The position numbers and the translations under genes are program-made. From contig NZ_LECT01000016.1 in the NCBI RefSeq assembly GCF_001027925.1, positions 186,001-250,000 on the forward strand: a stretch of DNA of 64,000 nt, read 5' to 3'. Shown piece after piece: positions 33,519 to 41,126 of the stretch (its first letter is position 1; each line of letters opens with the position of its first letter). This DNA comes from Rhodopirellula islandica. GTDB lineage: Bacteria > Planctomycetota > Planctomycetia > Pirellulales > Pirellulaceae. The notes beneath the pieces are model-generated. The model had not been told where the DNA came from and made no database searches. It saw only the letters and a list, made by a program, of their open reading frames with translations.

Positions 33519-33968
33519 ATGACTTTCTCCGATACCTTGATTCCAACGCTCGCCGCGGTCCTGCTTGGTGGAGCAATCGGTTTGGAACGCCAAACACGTG
33601 GGCACGCGGCAGGACTGCGCACTCATATCCTGGTTTCCTTGGCTGCATCGATCTTCATCCTTGCGAGCCGTGAAATGACCAGCCATTCCGGAGGCGACAT
33701 GACGCGAGTGGTTCAGGGAATTGCAGCGGGGGTCGGATTCATCGGGGCCGGAGCGATTCTGAAGATGAGTCAGGAACACGAGGTGATTGGACTCACTTCC
33801 GCCAGCACCATCTGGCTGGCCGCAGCGGTTGGAACCGCGTGCGGACTGCGAGAGTATCCGTTGGCCGTGACCAGCGTGGTGACGACGGTGGTGGTGTTGG
33901 TGATCCTGCAACCGATCGAGGCCCACTTTGACCGGAAGCAAAAGCCACCCAACGATCAAAAAGGTTGA
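33519..33968 (+). CDS. MgtC/SapB family membrane protein
   Basis: 149 residues with about four transmembrane helices and the MgtC/SapB signature [29 protein letters not shown] near the N-terminus, followed by [15 protein letters not shown] and [14 protein letters not shown]. It lacks the C-terminal cytosolic extension of MgtC itself, so it is the short SapB/YhiD type. MgtC-like proteins affect magnesium homeostasis and ATP synthase activity in some bacteria; here the role is unknown. It is a single gene between ndh and the DUF502 gene. Confidence 0.88.
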   Translation: MTFSDTLIPTLAAVLLGGAIGLERQTRGHAAGLRTHILVSLAASIFILASREMTSHSGGDMTRVVQGIAAGVGFIGAGAILKMSQEHEVIGLTSASTIWLAAAVGTACGLREYPLAVTSVVTTVVVLVILQPIEAHFDRKQKPPNDQKG

Positions 33969-34008
33969 CTTCCACTCCGCGAATCGAAGACGCCGGGTTT
34001 GGCGGCCT

Positions 34009-34701
34009 TTATGTCGGTCCCGGTTTCTGTTTTGGAAGGACAACTCCGGGTGGAACCACGGTCGACGTCATCACGCCCAGCGAAAAATAGACCTGCATCA
34101 AATCGTCAACGCCCATGTCCACAACGGTGACATGATCGACCGGAATGAACATGTTGAAGCCGGTCATCGGCATCGGGGCGGACGGCAGGTAAATGACGTG
34201 GCATTCTTTGTCTTGGAATCGATAGGTGTCGGTGCTGGGAAGCAACCCCAGAAAGCCCGCTGACTCGTCATCGCCGACGTAGCAGTGCACGACTTTCATT
34301 CCGGTCATCGCGGACTCGTCTTGCTTGGAGAACATCTCAACGACTTGCTTCACAGGTCCGTAGACGCTCTTGACCACGGGGATCTTTTTGAAGCTGCCAT
34401 CGAACCATTCTTGCCAGCGGAAACGAGCGGTGCTGGAGACGAGCAGGCCGACCAACCAAATCGCGGCCACCACAAACACCCAACCGATTGCGGTGGCGAG
34501 CCATTGGTTGGCGGCAAAGTGCAATCCAATCGAACGCAATCCTTGGCCCAACAAGCTCTCTGCGCCGACAAACCCGCGGAGGATTCCGGCGACCCAGTTC
34601 ATGATCCAAATCGTGATCACCAGTGGCAGCAATGCAAACAGGCCCGTCAAGAAGGTGCCGATGAACCCGCGTTGCCAAAGGGTCAGAAGGAAAGCACGCA
34701 T
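34009..34701 (-). CDS. DUF502 family membrane protein
   Basis: 230 residues. Two N-terminal transmembrane segments (FLTGLFALLPLVITIWIMNWV and AIGWVFVVAAIWLVGLLVSS) are followed by the conserved DUF502 core: IPVVKSVYGPVKQVVEMFSK, then CYVGDDESAGFLGLLPST and VIYLPSAPMPMTGFNMFIPVDHV. The function of the family is not settled; members are common in bacteria and plants. The ATG at 34701 is close to the end of a 386-bp gap that includes a dispersed repeat. It is convergent with the MgtC-like gene. Confidence 0.9.
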   Translation of the reverse strand: MRAFLLTLWQRGFIGTFLTGLFALLPLVITIWIMNWVAGILRGFVGAESLLGQGLRSIGLHFAANQWLATAIGWVFVVAAIWLVGLLVSSTARFRWQEWFDGSFKKIPVVKSVYGPVKQVVEMFSKQDESAMTGMKVVHCYVGDDESAGFLGLLPSTDTYRFQDKECHVIYLPSAPMPMTGFNMFIPVDHVTVVDMGVDDLMQVYFSLGVMTSTVVPPGVVLPKQKPGPT

Positions 34702-34963
34702 GTTGAATGATCCAAGTTGTTAGCGGGAGAGGCTGCGTCGGAACACGCCCTGCCGCTACCTCGAAACGATTGCACTCGCGAGGCCAGGTGGAAAGCCAAA
34801 GAGGTGCGCAAAGTCAGCGGACAGCATGCGCCCTTGTTCGGGAAGGTGGGTGAAGGACCAGCCTGTGCGAAATGCCAAAACAACGATGATCGCTGCAACG
34901 ATGAACCCGTGGTAGGGTGTTGCCGATCCAGCGATCGCCAAGCCAAGGCGTTGGGAAGACCTA
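34702..34963. other. Intergenic stretch with hydrophobic coding remnant
   Basis: No confident gene. The minus strand has an open frame reading HGFIVAAIIVVLAFRTGW with its downstream part up to about 34756, but its only start lies in the repeat R2, so it is either a decayed gene or chance. Confidence 0.3.
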
Positions 34964-35087
34964 AGCAGGTCGGCAGGAATGATCGGGCATAGCCATGTGA
35001 GCCGTTCGGGCGTTAGCCCCGGTTGTACGTGGAAACAACCACGCTTGCCAAGATATTTCAAATGCCGAAAGACTCCTGCCGACCTGC
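34964..35087. repeat. Dispersed MITE-like repeat, copy R2
   Basis: About 124 bp with terminal inverted repeats GCAGGTCGGCAGGA/TCCTGCCGACCTGC. It matches the copy at 60219-60341 through its length and the truncated copy at 1781-1835. It ends exactly at the stop codon of the deacetylase gene. No coding capacity. Confidence 0.8.
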
Positions 35088-35921
35088 CTATTCCATTTCA
35101 ATCGCGGCGGTTGGTGCGGCCGCTTGCTTTGATTTCACCCAAGCGGCAGCCTCCTGGAAAGTTGCGACCCAAACCGAATCGTCGTTCTGCAGGAATCGAA
35201 GGATCTCTTTGTGGTCGTCCGCGCTGATTGCCAGATGGTCGCCTCCCACACCATGGAACATGATCACGAGCCAGCCCTGTTTCTCTCGTGCGTTGGTGAC
35301 CTGTTCGAGTTGATACGCCAAGTCACGTTCGTGGCCCGCGACGGTTTTGACTTCAAACAGATCGGTGTTGCCTTGGCTGGGGATCTCAAAACCAAACTGG
35401 GTGCCACGCGCGGCGAAGAATCGCTCTTTGACCAACGGGACATAGCTGTGATTGTCTTCCCCGATGGATGTGTTTCCGCACGGGTAAGCGAATGTCGCAA
35501 GTTCCCGCTTGACGCCGTTGTTGATGAGGTTGGCTAGGTTTTCATCGAGTTCTTTCGCCATCCGAGCATCGTCGTAATCTTCCGAGGCGTCGCCCGGTTT
35601 CACCCAGTCGTTCTTGCGAGCGCAGGGGTGAAGGATGGTGTGCCCCGCCAACTCGTGGCCCTGCTCGCGAACCTGGTCGAGGTCTTCCTGTGACCAACGA
35701 TAGGTGACGCCACCCGCCGAAAAAAACGTGCCCTTGAGGTTCGCAGCCTTCAACTGTGGCAAGGCGTGAACGATCTGACTCGGAATGCCGTCGTCATAGG
35801 TCAGCGTGACGCAATAGGTTTTGCCGTCTGGCCAGTAACCCTCTTCGGCGACGCCCGTCGATGGAAAAGCGATGGAAACGGCAAGCAGCAAAAGCCAATT
35901 GGGTTGGGTTGAGCGAAACAT
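35088..35921 (-). CDS. Exported polysaccharide deacetylase (NodB family)
   Basis: 277 residues with a signal peptide (NWLLLLAVSIAFPSTGVA). The NodB-type motifs are visible: TLTYDDGIPS (catalytic and metal Asp pair), then HELAGHTILHPC (His pair for metal binding), and FAYPCGNT. The family removes acetyl groups from N-acetylated sugars, such as peptidoglycan or chitin; the exact substrate is unknown. ATG 35921 sits directly before the signal peptide; an ATG 20 codons upstream is less likely. The stop codon abuts repeat R2, so the last residues may have been altered by the repeat's insertion. Confidence 0.85.
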   Translation of the reverse strand: MFRSTQPNWLLLLAVSIAFPSTGVAEEGYWPDGKTYCVTLTYDDGIPSQIVHALPQLKAANLKGTFFSAGGVTYRWSQEDLDQVREQGHELAGHTILHPCARKNDWVKPGDASEDYDDARMAKELDENLANLINNGVKRELATFAYPCGNTSIGEDNHSYVPLVKERFFAARGTQFGFEIPSQGNTDLFEVKTVAGHERDLAYQLEQVTNAREKQGWLVIMFHGVGGDHLAISADDHKEILRFLQNDDSVWVATFQEAAAWVKSKQAAAPTAAIEME

Positions 35922-36155
35922 GGAACGAACTGGACCCAATTGAATGAGATGGACAGAATCAATGTCGGTCAAAAACGACACCCGCCACAGCGATGCAGCG
36001 CACCTATGTTAGTGCGGATGCGAACGGAAGTCGATCAAATCAGGGCAAGTTGCAGTGCGATTCACCTGGGCTGGGTAAGGTGTGATATTGCCGTACTGAT
36101 AGCGGATGCAACTTTTCGTCCGGCATCTGCCTTTCTTGATCCCGGTAGGGATGTC

Positions 36156-36316
36156 GGAGGGTAGCCGGGGGTTGCTGCGTAGCAGCCCACCCCCGGGAAG
36201 CGAGCCCTAAGAAACACTCCATCCCGCCGTGGCGTCCGGCCACGGCGGGATGGAGTGTGGCGACGTGGGGTCACGTGTCCGTCGGTGGCGCGATCGCTTA
36301 CCGATGGCTACCCTCC
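36156..36316. repeat. Nested palindromic structure
   Basis: Outer arms GGAGGGTAGCC (36156-36166) and GGCTACCCTCC (36306-36316) enclose a perfect 20-bp palindrome (36214-36233 and 36239-36258, ACACTCCATCCCGCCGTGGC). There is also a CCGGGGG/CCCCCGG pair near 36165-36196. It has no coding capacity and is next to repeat R3. Confidence 0.8.
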
Positions 36317-36322
36317 TATGTA

Positions 36323-36522
36323 AGCAGGTCGGCAGGAATGATCGGGTAGAACCTCACGCAGGCGAGTCTCTTTGAGACTCGCAAATGACAGCGTCTCGGA
36401 GAGACGCCGCTACGTGATCAAGCCCAATGACTCCCGCTCACGTGCTTAGCCACGGCTGCAATTGGGAGCAGTGGCGGTTGCCATCACAGTTCAAATGCCG
36501 AAAGACTTCTGCCGACCTGCTT
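36323..36522. repeat. Dispersed MITE-like repeat, long copy R3
   Basis: It has the same ends as R2 and R4 (AGCAGGTCGGCAGGAATGAT at the left; TCAAATGCCGAAAGACTTCT then GCCGACCTGC at the right), but a different 130-bp interior with its own small palindromes (GAGTCTCTTTGAGACTC, GCGTCTCGGAGAGACGC). It looks like a composite or a different family member mobilised by the same ends. Confidence 0.75.
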
Positions 36523-36675
36523 AGTAGAGGCACGATCAATTTGTCGTTCTTGGATGAGTCGGATCCATTCGATCTGAATTGATGTTTGGGGATCCCCCAG
36601 GTTGCGTTACAGTAACGCTCGATATCACGTTCTCGCACTTAGCAAGAGACAAACGCAACTTAAAAGGATTGAACA

Positions 36676-37035
36676 ATGCATCTGCAGTGCGGTGCCCTGT
36701 TGCTGGGTTTGATGTTGGCGGGAATGGCAGTGACAACCAATTCGCAAGTGTCGGCGGATGCGGCGGATGGAGAGGTCCTGGTCGATCCAGGAACAACCTT
36801 TGTCAAGGTCTATCGGCTTCATGATTTGCCGGCGTGGTCCAAAGACGGGGCCTTTCGACCTGCCTTGATCATGCAAACAGTGCAAGATCAGGTCTTGCCA
36901 AAGCACTGGGAAGCTCGTGGTGGAACCGCCACGATGGCTCCCTATCCTCAGGACGGCGCATTGGTTATTGCGGCACCAGAGAAAATGCATGAAAGAATCC
37001 AAGCCTTTCTCGACAAACAGCGTCCGGACAAATGA
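36676..37035 (+). CDS. Small exported protein, unknown
   Basis: 119 residues with a signal peptide (ALLLGLMLAGMAVTTNSQVSA). The mature part reads VKVYRLHDLPAW, then ALIMQTVQDQVLPKHWEARGGTATMAPYPQDGALVIAAPEKMHERIQAFLDK. The spacing of hydrophobic residues and the ending are like the N-terminal N0/N1 modules of planctomycete secretin-related proteins, but here the module stands alone without a secretin core. No other motif is recognised. The gene is preceded by a long palindrome-rich gap and followed by another; it appears monocistronic. Function unknown; the suggested relation to secretin N-domains is tentative. Confidence 0.65.
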   Translation: MHLQCGALLLGLMLAGMAVTTNSQVSADAADGEVLVDPGTTFVKVYRLHDLPAWSKDGAFRPALIMQTVQDQVLPKHWEARGGTATMAPYPQDGALVIAAPEKMHERIQAFLDKQRPDK

Positions 37036-37177
37036 TGGTTGGATCCTCGCCGTCAAAGACTGAGGTGCTAGCAGACTGTTGATCGAAAGCGTTTCCCAGA
37101 TCGAAGGATCTGCCGACGGATGCTAGCCCACGGTTACCGGACGCGAACGCGTTCCGGCTGACCAAAGCAACAGGTTG

Positions 37178-37308
37178 CTAGTGGTCTGTCACGACTTGTT
37201 TTTAGGGTAGTGGACGAGGCGACGAGTCCTGAACTGGCGTCAAATCCAAGGACTCGTCGCCTCGTCCACTACGATCAACCCTCACTTTTAGCTTTGACAG
37301 ACCACTAG
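37178..37308. repeat. Nested inverted repeat, GTGGACGAGGCGACGAG type
   Basis: Outer arms (37178-37191 and 37295-37308, CTAGTGGTCTGTCA) and inner perfect 24-bp arms (37207-37230 and 37249-37272) form a 131-bp nested palindrome. The inner arm resembles the repeat block at 62194-62314, which shares the words GGACGAGGC and ACGAGTCC. Confidence 0.85.
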
Positions 37309-37416
37309 TGATGGCTGGCCGATTTCATTGAGAAATTGGTGTCGGTTGCTGTGAACGGTTAAACTCGTTGAGCTTCTCTTGGGCAGTCGCCCATCCTTCT
37401 CTCAGCGAGTGATCCG

Positions 37417-38322
37417 ATGAAACGAAATGCGTGGAAACTCACCGGCCCGAAACCGGAGTCGTCGTCCAGAGGCGGATCGGCTGCGATGCGAACCAGTTGG
37501 TTTGATGCGGTGACTTCGTTTTTGATGGCGGTCTTGCTGATGCTGACCAGCATGGTCGGTGTCTTGTTTCTGCTCTGGGTGCTGCTGCCGGAAGACGATG
37601 TTGTGTTGACCGAGCCGGTGGCGGAGATCACACGCGTTTCGGTTGGAGGCAGCGCGATCGTTGATTCGACGTTTGTTGTTCCGACAGATCAAGAAACGGT
37701 GGCGTTTCGCACCACCGATTTGAAAGCGTCCGTTCGGTCACTTGTGTCGGCCGCCGAACAAATTGCGATGACCGAACCCAAAATGGATTCCATGGATCCA
37801 TCGGCAGACGATGGCTCCGGAACAACCGGCAGAAGCGGTTTGGACGAAACCGGAGATGCCGATGCCGATATCATTCCAAGATTCAAACGATGGCAGATTG
37901 ATTGGAGGGCCAACGATTTGAAGGAATATGCCAGGCAGTTGGACCACCTCGGGATCGAATTGGGCGTTGTCGGCGGAACGCGACCAGGAGTCGACTTGGT
38001 GAATCAGTTTTCATCAAATCCTCAGGCTCGCTATCTGGACGATTCCAGCGAAGAGAAGCGACTGTACTTCCTTTGGACTCGCCCCAGTCCACTGCAGCGA
38101 TTTGAAGAACGTTTGCTGATCCAGGCCGGCGTATCCACTCGTGATCGTCAGATCCTCAAGTTGATTCCAGGGGAGTTGGAAGTGCAGCTGGCAACGCTGG
38201 AGCTTCGCCATGCGGTCAAGGCAGGGCACGATTCGGTGGATGAGATTGCAAACACGGTCTTCGAGTGTGTTTCAAAGAGCGGTGGGTTTGAGTTGCGTGT
38301 CGTCTCGCAGCGTTATCGCTGA
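37417..38322 (+). CDS. Single-TM membrane-anchored protein, unknown
   Basis: 301 residues. A short cytosolic N-terminus is followed by one long hydrophobic segment (about 30-57, SFLMAVLLMLTSMVGVLFLLWVLL), then an acidic linker with many Asp/Ser (about 110-150) and a C-terminal alpha/beta region. The pattern of one TM near the N-terminus with a large soluble domain resembles ExbD- or MotB-like topology, but none of the ExbD signatures is seen. No family recognised. The start ATG at 37417 lies just after CTCAGCGAG. The gene is separated from its neighbours by 380 bp of repeats on one side and 141 bp on the other. Confidence 0.7.
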   Translation: MKRNAWKLTGPKPESSSRGGSAAMRTSWFDAVTSFLMAVLLMLTSMVGVLFLLWVLLPEDDVVLTEPVAEITRVSVGGSAIVDSTFVVPTDQETVAFRTTDLKASVRSLVSAAEQIAMTEPKMDSMDPSADDGSGTTGRSGLDETGDADADIIPRFKRWQIDWRANDLKEYARQLDHLGIELGVVGGTRPGVDLVNQFSSNPQARYLDDSSEEKRLYFLWTRPSPLQRFEERLLIQAGVSTRDRQILKLIPGELEVQLATLELRHAVKAGHDSVDEIANTVFECVSKSGGFELRVVSQRYR

Positions 38323-38463
38323 TTGGACCTCGCCAACTATCTCTCGATCTTCACCTGAAGAATCCTGCATGCCTGCTCAGTCGACTTCGCATTCGGTTTC
38401 GGAACGTTCTTTGCACGCGATGTGCTTCACGCAACCAGTCCGCTTTTCCAGAGGAACCATGTC

Positions 38464-39153
38464 ATGTTGATTTCCACCGAGACCATCTTGGGCACAGAAT
38501 TGCTCGGATCCGATCGAAGTGTCGGAACGATCTGTGACCTGTTGTTTGATGACGAGACTTGGGTCGTCAGGCACCTGGTCGTTGACACAGGGCATTGGCT
38601 GCCTGGGCGTCAGGTCTTGTTGCCACCGGGCGTTGTTGAGAACGCGGACTGGAGTGCTGCGAGTGCTGCCGTCCCATTGACCAGTCAACAGGTCAGCGAC
38701 AGCCCTTCGGTTGAGTCCGATCGCCCGGTATCGCGTCAGATGGAGATCGAGCTGTACCAGCATTTTGATGTGCCGTACTACTGGGGACCCGCGGGGGCAA
38801 CGTTGGCCGGCAGCGGTTACACGCCGATGCCGTTGGCGGCAGGTTTGCTGCCGATGGACCAAGTCGAAACGGATGACATCCAGCGGAATCACCTCCGCAG
38901 TGCGAACGAAGTTTCAGGCTACAACATCCAGGGCCGCGATGAGCATGTCGGGCACGTTCAAGGATTGTTGATCGATGATGTGAACTGGTCCCTTCAAAAA
39001 TTGATCGTGGACACTCGGAATTGGTGGCCAGGCAAAAAAGTGCTGATCAGCCGCGAGCTGATTCGAGAGATTTCGTGGGCGGAAGCGACCGTCACAGTGG
39101 GTTTGACGCAAGAGCAGATCAAGGGTTCGCCTCTCTATGAGCCGGCCTCGTGA
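38464..39153 (+). CDS. PRC-barrel domain protein, two repeats
   Basis: 229 residues comprising two PRC-barrel-like halves: TILGTELLGSDRSVGTICDLLFDDETWVVRHLVVDTGHWLPGRQVLL (about 5-55) and EVSGYNIQGRDEHVGHVQGLLIDDVNWSLQKLIVDTRNWWPGKKVLI (about 153-200), each ending with a W-x-PG(K/R)-x-VL signature. PRC-barrel proteins occur in photosynthetic reaction centre H subunits and RimM and are common stress-associated proteins. The middle contains YYWGPAG. I start at ATG 38464; an earlier start at 38422 adds unrelated residues. Function unknown. Confidence 0.85.
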   Translation: MLISTETILGTELLGSDRSVGTICDLLFDDETWVVRHLVVDTGHWLPGRQVLLPPGVVENADWSAASAAVPLTSQQVSDSPSVESDRPVSRQMEIELYQHFDVPYYWGPAGATLAGSGYTPMPLAAGLLPMDQVETDDIQRNHLRSANEVSGYNIQGRDEHVGHVQGLLIDDVNWSLQKLIVDTRNWWPGKKVLISRELIREISWAEATVTVGLTQEQIKGSPLYEPAS

Positions 39154-39385
39154 GCGAATTCTGAACGCTGCCAGGTTGTCGCAATTCATTCCGCGGTTGT
39201 CGCATTCGCTGGGGAAGCGTTTTTGGGCTGCGAGTTTGTGCTTCCATTCCGAGAAGGTGCATCCGTTCTTTGGTAGTTTGAGGGGCCACGCGGGGTCTCA
39301 CGAGAAGCTTTCTGCATCAGAATGCTTCGTGTCTAGAATGTGCGATCCCCCTTTTTCCTTCCCCACTCTGATTGATTGGCTACTG

Positions 39386-40930
39386 ATGAATTGGTTGCGA
39401 TGGTTTGTTGTTTCCGCGGTTGTTGCTGTTCCCTGTCTGATGGATGTGGAGGCGACGCAGGTTCGTGCCGACGATTCTACGGCTCGTCCAAATATCATTC
39501 TGGTGATGGCGGATGACTTGGGGATCGGCGATGTCTCGCCGACCAATCCGGAATGCAAGATCAAGACGCCGCGTCTGCAGCAGATGGCGGATGAAGGGCT
39601 GACATTCTTGGATGCTCACACGCCCAGTTCGGTGTGCACCCCAACACGGTACGGGCTGTTGACCGGTCGTTACAACTGGCGTTCGCGATTGGCCAAGGGC
39701 GTTTTGAGTGGAACCAGCGAGCACTTGATCCCAGGTGACCGAGCGACTTTGGGGCATCTGCTTCAAGGTGCCGGGTATCACACGGCGATGATCGGCAAGT
39801 GGCACCTCGGTTGGGATTGGCACAAGGACGGCAAAGAAATTGACTTTTCAAAGCCGGTTTTTAACGGTCCCGACAGCAACGGTTTCGACCAGTACTACGC
39901 TCACTGTGGATCACTGGACATGCCTCCGTACGTCTGGGTGGACACTGGCAAGCCAACTTCTGTGCCGACTCGAAAAGAGGGAGTGACGAAGAAGGAGAAT
40001 CCCTACGGTTGGTATCGCAACGGACCGATCGGAGATGACTTTGAGATCGAACAGGTGTTGCCGCATTTGTTTGACAAGTCGATCGCCTATGTCGAAGAAC
40101 GCGTGAAGGAGGACAAGCCGTTCTTCTTGTATCTGCCGCTTCCTGCCCCGCACACGCCGATCGTTCCGGTGCCGCCGTTCAAAGACGCCAGTGGGATGAA
40201 CCCTTACGCGGACTTTGTGATGCAGATGGATCACCACATGGGGCAATTGCTCGATGCGGTTGCCAAGGCGGGCATCGAAGAGAACACATTGGTGATCTTC
40301 ACCAGCGACAATGGTTGTTCACCGGAAGCCAATTTTGGTGCGCTCGCCAAGTATGAACATGATCCGAGTGCAGGCTACCGAGGGCACAAAGCAGACATCT
40401 ACGAAGGCGGTCACCGTGTTCCCTTCATCGCGCGATGGCCAGGGAAAGTTGTGGCGGGCAAGACGACCAATGCGGTCGCTTGTTTGACCGATGTGTACAC
40501 GACCTTGCAGTCGATCACGGATCAACCGCGGGAAGCGACAGGCGGTGAAGATGGGTTTGATTTGACCGGCGTGTTTGGTGGTGACGAAGCATCGGAACGC
40601 GAAGCGTTGGTCAGCCACAGCATCGGCGGTTCGTTCGCGATTCGTCGCGGCAAATGGAAGCTCTGCCTGTCGCGTGGCAGTGGCGGCTGGAGCGACCCGC
40701 GTGAGCCCAAAGCCAAGCAGCAGGGACTTCCGCCGATGCAATTGTTTGATTTGCAAGCGGACCCCTCAGAGAGATCCAATGTCGCGAAGCAGAATCCTGA
40801 AGTCGTCGATTCGTTGTTGCGCTTACTCAACGATTACGTTGACTCAGGCCGCAGCACCGAGGGACCCAAGGTCGCGAACGATCGCGAGATCACGTTCTTG
40901 CCAGCGGGCGTGTCCTTCCCAAGTCCTTGA
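39386..40930 (+). CDS. Arylsulfatase-type sulfatase (formylglycine class)
   Basis: 514 residues with a signal peptide (WFVVSAVVAVPCL). The sulfatase signature C84-T-P-T-R88 (SSVCTPTRYGLLTGRY) gives the Cys converted to formylglycine; metal residues are in NIILVMADDLGIGD near the start and ITSDNGCS in the second half. It hydrolyses sulfate esters and is probably periplasmic. Planctomycetes have many such genes for sulfated algal polysaccharides. The start ATG 39386 precedes the signal peptide; upstream in-frame extension overlaps the PRC gene. A strong terminator follows at 41077. Confidence 0.92.
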   Translation: MNWLRWFVVSAVVAVPCLMDVEATQVRADDSTARPNIILVMADDLGIGDVSPTNPECKIKTPRLQQMADEGLTFLDAHTPSSVCTPTRYGLLTGRYNWRSRLAKGVLSGTSEHLIPGDRATLGHLLQGAGYHTAMIGKWHLGWDWHKDGKEIDFSKPVFNGPDSNGFDQYYAHCGSLDMPPYVWVDTGKPTSVPTRKEGVTKKENPYGWYRNGPIGDDFEIEQVLPHLFDKSIAYVEERVKEDKPFFLYLPLPAPHTPIVPVPPFKDASGMNPYADFVMQMDHHMGQLLDAVAKAGIEENTLVIFTSDNGCSPEANFGALAKYEHDPSAGYRGHKADIYEGGHRVPFIARWPGKVVAGKTTNAVACLTDVYTTLQSITDQPREATGGEDGFDLTGVFGGDEASEREALVSHSIGGSFAIRRGKWKLCLSRGSGGWSDPREPKAKQQGLPPMQLFDLQADPSERSNVAKQNPEVVDSLLRLLNDYVDSGRSTEGPKVANDREITFLPAGVSFPSP

Positions 40931-41076
40931 TGGGCGAATCGAAAGTGGCAGAATCGTTCCCGTCGGCGGTTGCGGTTGGCTCGGGAGCAGCTGATTCTTC
41001 AGCTGCAGGGGCGGACCGGTTGCTGCCCCAAGACAAAGGCGAGGGACGCAGATAAGATCGATGCGGTGTGAGTTTC

Positions 41077-41110
41077 GGGGGACGGGGCGTTGAACCGTCC
41101 CCCTTTTTTT
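41077..41110 (+). terminator. Rho-independent terminator
   Basis: Stem GGGGGACGG (41077-41085) and CCGTCCCCC (41095-41103) around a 9-nt loop, followed by seven T. It closes the sulfatase transcript and lies immediately before the next gene, which argues against a TTG start at 41109 for that gene. Confidence 0.9.
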
Positions 41111-41126
41111 GTCATTGACCTTGCGA

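Noticed and set aside
34756-35061. Small membrane protein gene
   Set aside because: Its start and first ~35 codons come from repeat R2, so only a hydrophobic remnant is left; not supportable as a gene.
41109-41126. TTG start for the hybrid histidine kinase
   Set aside because: It falls in the T-run of the terminator at 41077-41110; the ATG at 41127 is more plausible.
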